This document shows positions 61,284 to 63,602 of a DNA stretch of 63,602 nt, piece by piece (position 1 is the stretch's first letter; every line of letters begins with the position of its first letter). Origin of the DNA: a virus; IMG/VR virus record IMGVR_UViG_3300034022_000282, positions 1 through 63,602 of that record, one strand, 5' to 3'. The notes under the pieces are model-generated. The model saw nothing but the letters and a program-made list of their open reading frames with translations. It was not told the DNA's origin and searched no databases. The position numbers and the translations under genes were made by a program.

Positions 61284-62048
61284 TTAAATTTTAATTGTTT
61301 TTGATTTTTTAACTTGAATTTTTATTTCTTCTGAATTAGATTTAGGTTTTACTTTAGGTTCTTTATATTCTAGTAAATGTTTAGGTATACTTAAATTTAT
61401 ATTTGTATTTGTATATGTTACAGTTCCAGTTGTAAGTGGTATAGGTATTTCATGTGGTTCAGCAGGTTTAAATGTATCAATAGTTCCATTTACATCTTCT
61501 TTATAGTATATAGTAGCACCCATTACATCTAAAACTTGAAATACATCACCTTTTTTACGGTAGTCACCTTTATCTACTAAAGATACAACCCAATCTCCTA
61601 CTTTAGGAATCCATTTTTCTTCTTCTTTAGGTAATAATGTACCATACAATTCTTTACTATCTTTAATTTCCCAAAGAAAACCCGATCCACATTCTATATA
61701 ACAACTTTCTTCTCTAGATCCTTCTGATTTAAATGGGGTTTTAGTAGCTGTAAATTCATTACCTCTAGTAGAAATGTATTTATCACCTTTTTTAACATCT
61801 TTAAATACTTCCCAAGCTTTATTTTGTAATGCTTTGTAATTAGGGTCTACTAAATATGCCCATTTACCATTACTGTATAAACAACCTGCACCATTATGTG
61901 CCCAAATGCTTTTACCATGTATTGTATAAGTTACATTATCTTCTGATAAAACATACCTATTTCCCTCTGTATTATTAAAAGTAGAACCTATAGGAAATTT
62001 TTCTTTAGCTTGTCTTTGTATTTCTAACATTAGATTTGTTTGTTCCAT
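61284..62048 (-). CDS. 254-residue hypothetical protein with SH3-like segments
   Basis: A beta-rich protein with two related segments: around residues 15-50 (FPIGSTFNNTEGNRYVLSED) and around 145-190 (PKVGDWVVSLVDKGDYRKKG then VFQVLD). Both look like SH3/KOW-type barrels. A basic, low-complexity C-terminus (EIKIQVKKSKTIKI) follows. Similar modular proteins occur among early genes of large phages. It is the first gene after the tRNA region and terminator. Function unknown. Confidence 0.55.
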   Translation of the reverse strand: MEQTNLMLEIQRQAKEKFPIGSTFNNTEGNRYVLSEDNVTYTIHGKSIWAHNGAGCLYSNGKWAYLVDPNYKALQNKAWEVFKDVKKGDKYISTRGNEFTATKTPFKSEGSREESCYIECGSGFLWEIKDSKELYGTLLPKEEEKWIPKVGDWVVSLVDKGDYRKKGDVFQVLDVMGATIYYKEDVNGTIDTFKPAEPHEIPIPLTTGTVTYTNTNINLSIPKHLLEYKEPKVKPKSNSEEIKIQVKKSKTIKI

Positions 62049-62062
62049 GATTTTATTTAATT

Positions 62063-62086
62063 AAAAAAAGGAGCTGCATCTCCTTT
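62063..62086 (-). terminator. Minus-strand terminator after tRNA region
   Basis: A 7-bp stem (62,067-62,073 with 62,080-62,086) and 6-nt loop, followed on the minus strand by a run of seven T (62,063-62,069). It would end the transcript carrying the tRNA genes before the next leftward gene. Confidence 0.82.
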
Positions 62087-62145
62087 ATGTGTACCACCAC
62101 AATTAACCATTATATGAACCAACTTATAATGCAGTATAAGCTTTG

Positions 62146-62218
62146 TTGTCTGATTAGGTCTCGAACCTAAACTCTTCTCAGTCAAAGTGAGACGTGTTGC
62201 CAATTACACCATCAGACA
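62146..62218 (-). tRNA. tRNA-Gln (anticodon TTG)
   Basis: Read on the minus strand, a full cloverleaf is present: a 7-bp perfect acceptor stem (62,212-62,218 with 62,147-62,153), a D-arm with GG in the loop, an anticodon arm TCTCA/TGAGA with loop CTTTGAC (anticodon TTG, reads CAA), a T-arm TTAGG/CCTAA with TTCGAGA loop, and discriminator A. CCA is not encoded. Anticodon TTG, not CTA or TCA, argues against suppressor function. It could support translation of Gln(CAA)-rich, A+T-biased late genes. Confidence 0.92.
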
Positions 62219-62248
62219 ATTTGCTGTCTTTCCAAGCTGTCAGATTAC

Positions 62249-62315
62249 TTCTATTAGTAGTCAGAGCAGGAATTAAACCTGCATTATTACAATATCACAC
62301 AAGTAAGGTGCTATC
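62249..62315 (-). ncRNA. tRNA-like element lacking a normal anticodon arm
   Basis: On the minus strand, a 7-bp acceptor-like stem (AGTCAGA with TCTGACT), a short D-like arm (GCAC/GTGT) and a good T-like arm (GCAGG/CCTGC, loop TTTAATT) are present. Only about 14 nt lie where a 17-nt anticodon arm and variable loop should be, and the D-loop lacks GG. It may be a degenerate tRNA or a tRNA-shaped RNA. Boundaries are approximate. Confidence 0.42.
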
Positions 62316-62327
62316 TGACTAATTTAT

Positions 62328-62558
62328 TTAAACTAAAGAGTCTTCTTTTACGACTACTCTGCAATTAATTTCATTATCTAAGCTTTCAAATAAAGCATTA
62401 AACATTTCAAATTTACTGTAATAATTTTGTAACTTCTTGACAGTTAGTTTTCTAAATTGCACTAACTCTTTATCAGATAACTCACTAATAGATTTAGTGG
62501 TACCATCTTGAAACTTCCATTCAAGGTTTTCTATTTGATTTACAGGTACTTTTGACAT
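62328..62558 (-). CDS. 76-residue helical protein
   Basis: A helical protein (MSKVPVNQIENLEWKFQDGT, then ELSDKELVQFRKLTVKKLQN). The long central helix and acidic/basic alternation suggest a coiled coil. It lies between a terminator and the tRNA genes in the early unit. Not recognised. Confidence 0.55.
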   Translation of the reverse strand: MSKVPVNQIENLEWKFQDGTTKSISELSDKELVQFRKLTVKKLQNYYSKFEMFNALFESLDNEINCRVVVKEDSLV

Positions 62559-62570
62559 AAAGATAAGATT

Positions 62571-62598
62571 AAAAATCCCCTATATTTCAAGGGGATTT
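62571..62598 (-). terminator. Minus-strand terminator after first early gene
   Basis: A 9-bp stem (62,573-62,581 with 62,590-62,598) with an 8-nt loop, followed on the minus strand by TTTTTAATC. It lies directly after the first early gene, so that gene may be made in excess of those behind it. Confidence 0.83.
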
Positions 62599-62604
62599 AA
62601 TTAA

Positions 62605-63030
62605 TTAAAATATTGCTTGCTCAACATTGTTTGCAACTACAGTTGCAGCTTCAACCATAACTTTACCAGCAGCTTTAAATACTGAGTAAGCATTCTCACC
62701 TTCTAATACTATTGCAGTATAAGTAGATGCAGTTCTAACTTCACCTGTACCTTGGTTAACAATATCATATTCTTCTACTGGAGAAGATACAATAGTACCT
62801 GGTATTAATTTACCAATGAAAGTTTTAACTAATGCTGGATTAGCTGTTTTCCATGTAGTTTCAGTACCTTCAATGTTGTGTTGTTGCCAAAATGTTCTAG
62901 ATACTGTTTTACCAAATGGATTAGCTGGATTAGCAAATGTTGCTGTGTAATACTGACGTGATACTTTGTTGTCAATACGTGATTTTTCTGTTTTTACTTC
63001 TGAAATTGATACTAATTGTAAATGTGACAT
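62605..63030 (-). CDS. First early gene; OB-fold-like protein
   Basis: A 141-residue beta-rich protein (MSHLQLVSISEVKTEKSRID at the start; YYTATFANPANPFGKTVSRT; IPGTIVSSPVEEY) with an Ala/Val-rich C-terminal helix ending EQAIF. The strand pattern suggests an OB-fold, perhaps a ssDNA-binding protein, but the usual acidic tail is missing. Its own terminator and its place directly behind the strong early promoter suggest high early expression. Confidence 0.55.
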   Translation of the reverse strand: MSHLQLVSISEVKTEKSRIDNKVSRQYYTATFANPANPFGKTVSRTFWQQHNIEGTETTWKTANPALVKTFIGKLIPGTIVSSPVEEYDIVNQGTGEVRTASTYTAIVLEGENAYSVFKAAGKVMVEAATVVANNVEQAIF

Positions 63031-63533
63031 AATTTTAAATGTTATTTTGTTTATTTTTTAATTAGTAATCTTTTGGTTGTTACTATTACCCTTGCATCTT
63101 TTTATGAGATCAAGTACTCATTATACATTAGTTGAATGTGGAACTTTACCACTAGTAATGCATGTTAATAAATTTAGTACCCTCTTTCTTACAGTTTAGT
63201 ATTTAATCCAAGCTATACCTCTTGGTCTGTAAGAGTAGGGTCACGTAGTTAACTACCTCCTTTCGATGTGTAATTGGGAGGATTACTGAACCCACACCTG
63301 ATTAACTACTTGCTGAGAAACTCATTTGTGTTGTTAGCGTTATATATTTGCTACTCCTACATTCCTTTCTCAAGGGAACAACACATCACATATTACTATG
63401 TGTATCTTTATGTAAATTAGAGATATTCTATCTTGGACTAACCAAGCTTCTGTATTCTAAGTGAGTTTTAACCTCAACCTCCATCTGATTTTCCCAGATT
63501 AATTTACAAAGGTTTCAATGTTTAACCTATTTC
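63031..63533 (-). ncRNA. Structured non-coding leader of early operon
   Basis: About 500 nt with no ORF longer than about 20 codons, downstream of the promoter at 63,540. It contains several short perfect hairpins, including CTTGG/CCAAG (63,432-63,446), CACATA/TATGTG (about 63,387-63,402), a nested pair CTTACAG/CTGTAAG enclosing CCAAG/CTTGG (about 63,188-63,233), ATCTG/CAGAT (about 63,483-63,499) and the palindrome GTAGTTAACTAC (63,245-63,256). It could be a long leader, a regulatory RNA or an origin region. Confidence 0.55.
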
Positions 63534-63539
63534 TTAATA

Positions 63540-63571
63540 CAAATGTAATACGTTATTTTGTAATATGCAAA
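63540..63571 (-). promoter_or_regulatory. Bacteroidota-type promoter, early leftward
   Basis: On the minus strand, TTTG (63,568-63,571) and TACATTTG (63,540-63,547) are separated by 20 bp, matching the Bacteroidota consensus TTTG-N19-21-TAnnTTTG. It is the only such pair seen in the minus-strand intergenic DNA, so it probably drives the early unit from about 63,533 leftward. Confidence 0.78.
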
Positions 63572-63602
63572 TTTATTTTCAGGCAACAAACATTGTTAGT
63601 GG

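Noticed and set aside
62087-62145. Possible extra tRNA between terminator and tRNA-Gln
   Set aside because: A stem ATTATA/TATAAT can be drawn, but no T-arm or acceptor pairing supports a cloverleaf.
63343-63350. Plus-strand TATATTTG near the right end
   Set aside because: It lies within the leftward leader, no rightward gene starts before the window ends, and the TTTG upstream has the wrong spacing. It may matter if a rightward gene lies beyond 63,602.
1-63602. CRISPR arrays, insertion sequences or integrase/attachment sites
   Set aside because: No regularly spaced direct repeats, no transposase motifs and no integrase signatures were seen.

Overview
The window is most likely 63.6 kb of a crAss-like (Crassvirales-type) podovirus that infects a Bacteroidota host. 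Three things support this. First, a tail/virion block contains the crAss-style string of two small ring/IHF-like proteins, a P22 gp4-like tail protein, a 1606-residue tail muzzle-like protein, a DUF5856 protein, a Gly-Gly-punctuated cargo protein and giant virion proteins. Second, a 4288-residue protein carries the DxDxD metal-binding loop of the crAss/YonO-type single-subunit RNA polymerases. Third, promoters match the Bacteroidota TAnnTTTG -7 box, and starts are preceded by A/T-rich leaders instead of Shine-Dalgarno sequences. DNA is strongly A+T rich. TAA, TAG and TGA all end genes, so the standard code applies. No integrase, excisionase or CI-like repressor was seen, so a lytic lifestyle is inferred.

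Left part, all on the + strand (1-43,107). The end of a virion protein is followed by a GAAA-loop terminator. Then come appendage/tail-fibre genes (610-9240), a run of tiny proteins (9253-9737), and an envelope/lysis block (9721-12,188) with a small membrane coiled-coil protein, a secreted coiled-coil protein, an outer-membrane-barrel-like protein, a holin, an M15 endopeptidase and a one-piece u-spanin. The tail-assembly block (12,188-19,245) comes next, then the cargo/ejection block (19,245-43,107). The cargo/ejection block includes the RNA polymerase-helicase-protease giant protein and a 1465-residue protein with a PD-(D/E)XK nuclease motif. Four TATATTTG promoters and two look-alike terminators divide this half into transcription units.

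Right part, all on the - strand (43,268-63,030), is replication and early metabolism, converging on the structural half at a bidirectional terminator near 43,113-43,143. It encodes a DnaB-like helicase, Toprim primase, family A DNA polymerase, 5'-3' flap exonuclease, two candidate ssDNA-binding proteins, a Sak4-like ATPase, a RusA-like resolvase, an SF2 helicase, a DnaA-domain-IV-like protein, dCTP deaminase, a membrane-anchored glucosaminidase, tRNA-Gln(TTG) and many small proteins. One strong host-type promoter (63,540-63,571) opens this unit and is followed by about 500 nt of non-coding, hairpin-rich sequence.

The most unusual block is a four-gene cassette at 49,055-53,147. It holds a metallopeptidase/VWA protein, a MoxR-like AAA ATPase and two distantly paralogous unknown proteins, embedded between primase and resolvase. 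Other highlights are the fused RNA polymerase giant protein, an ADP-ribosyltransferase-like segment inside a packaged cargo protein, an outer-membrane-barrel protein in the lysis cassette whose signal peptide overlaps another gene out of frame, possibly leaderless late promoters, and a tRNA-like sequence lacking a normal anticodon arm.
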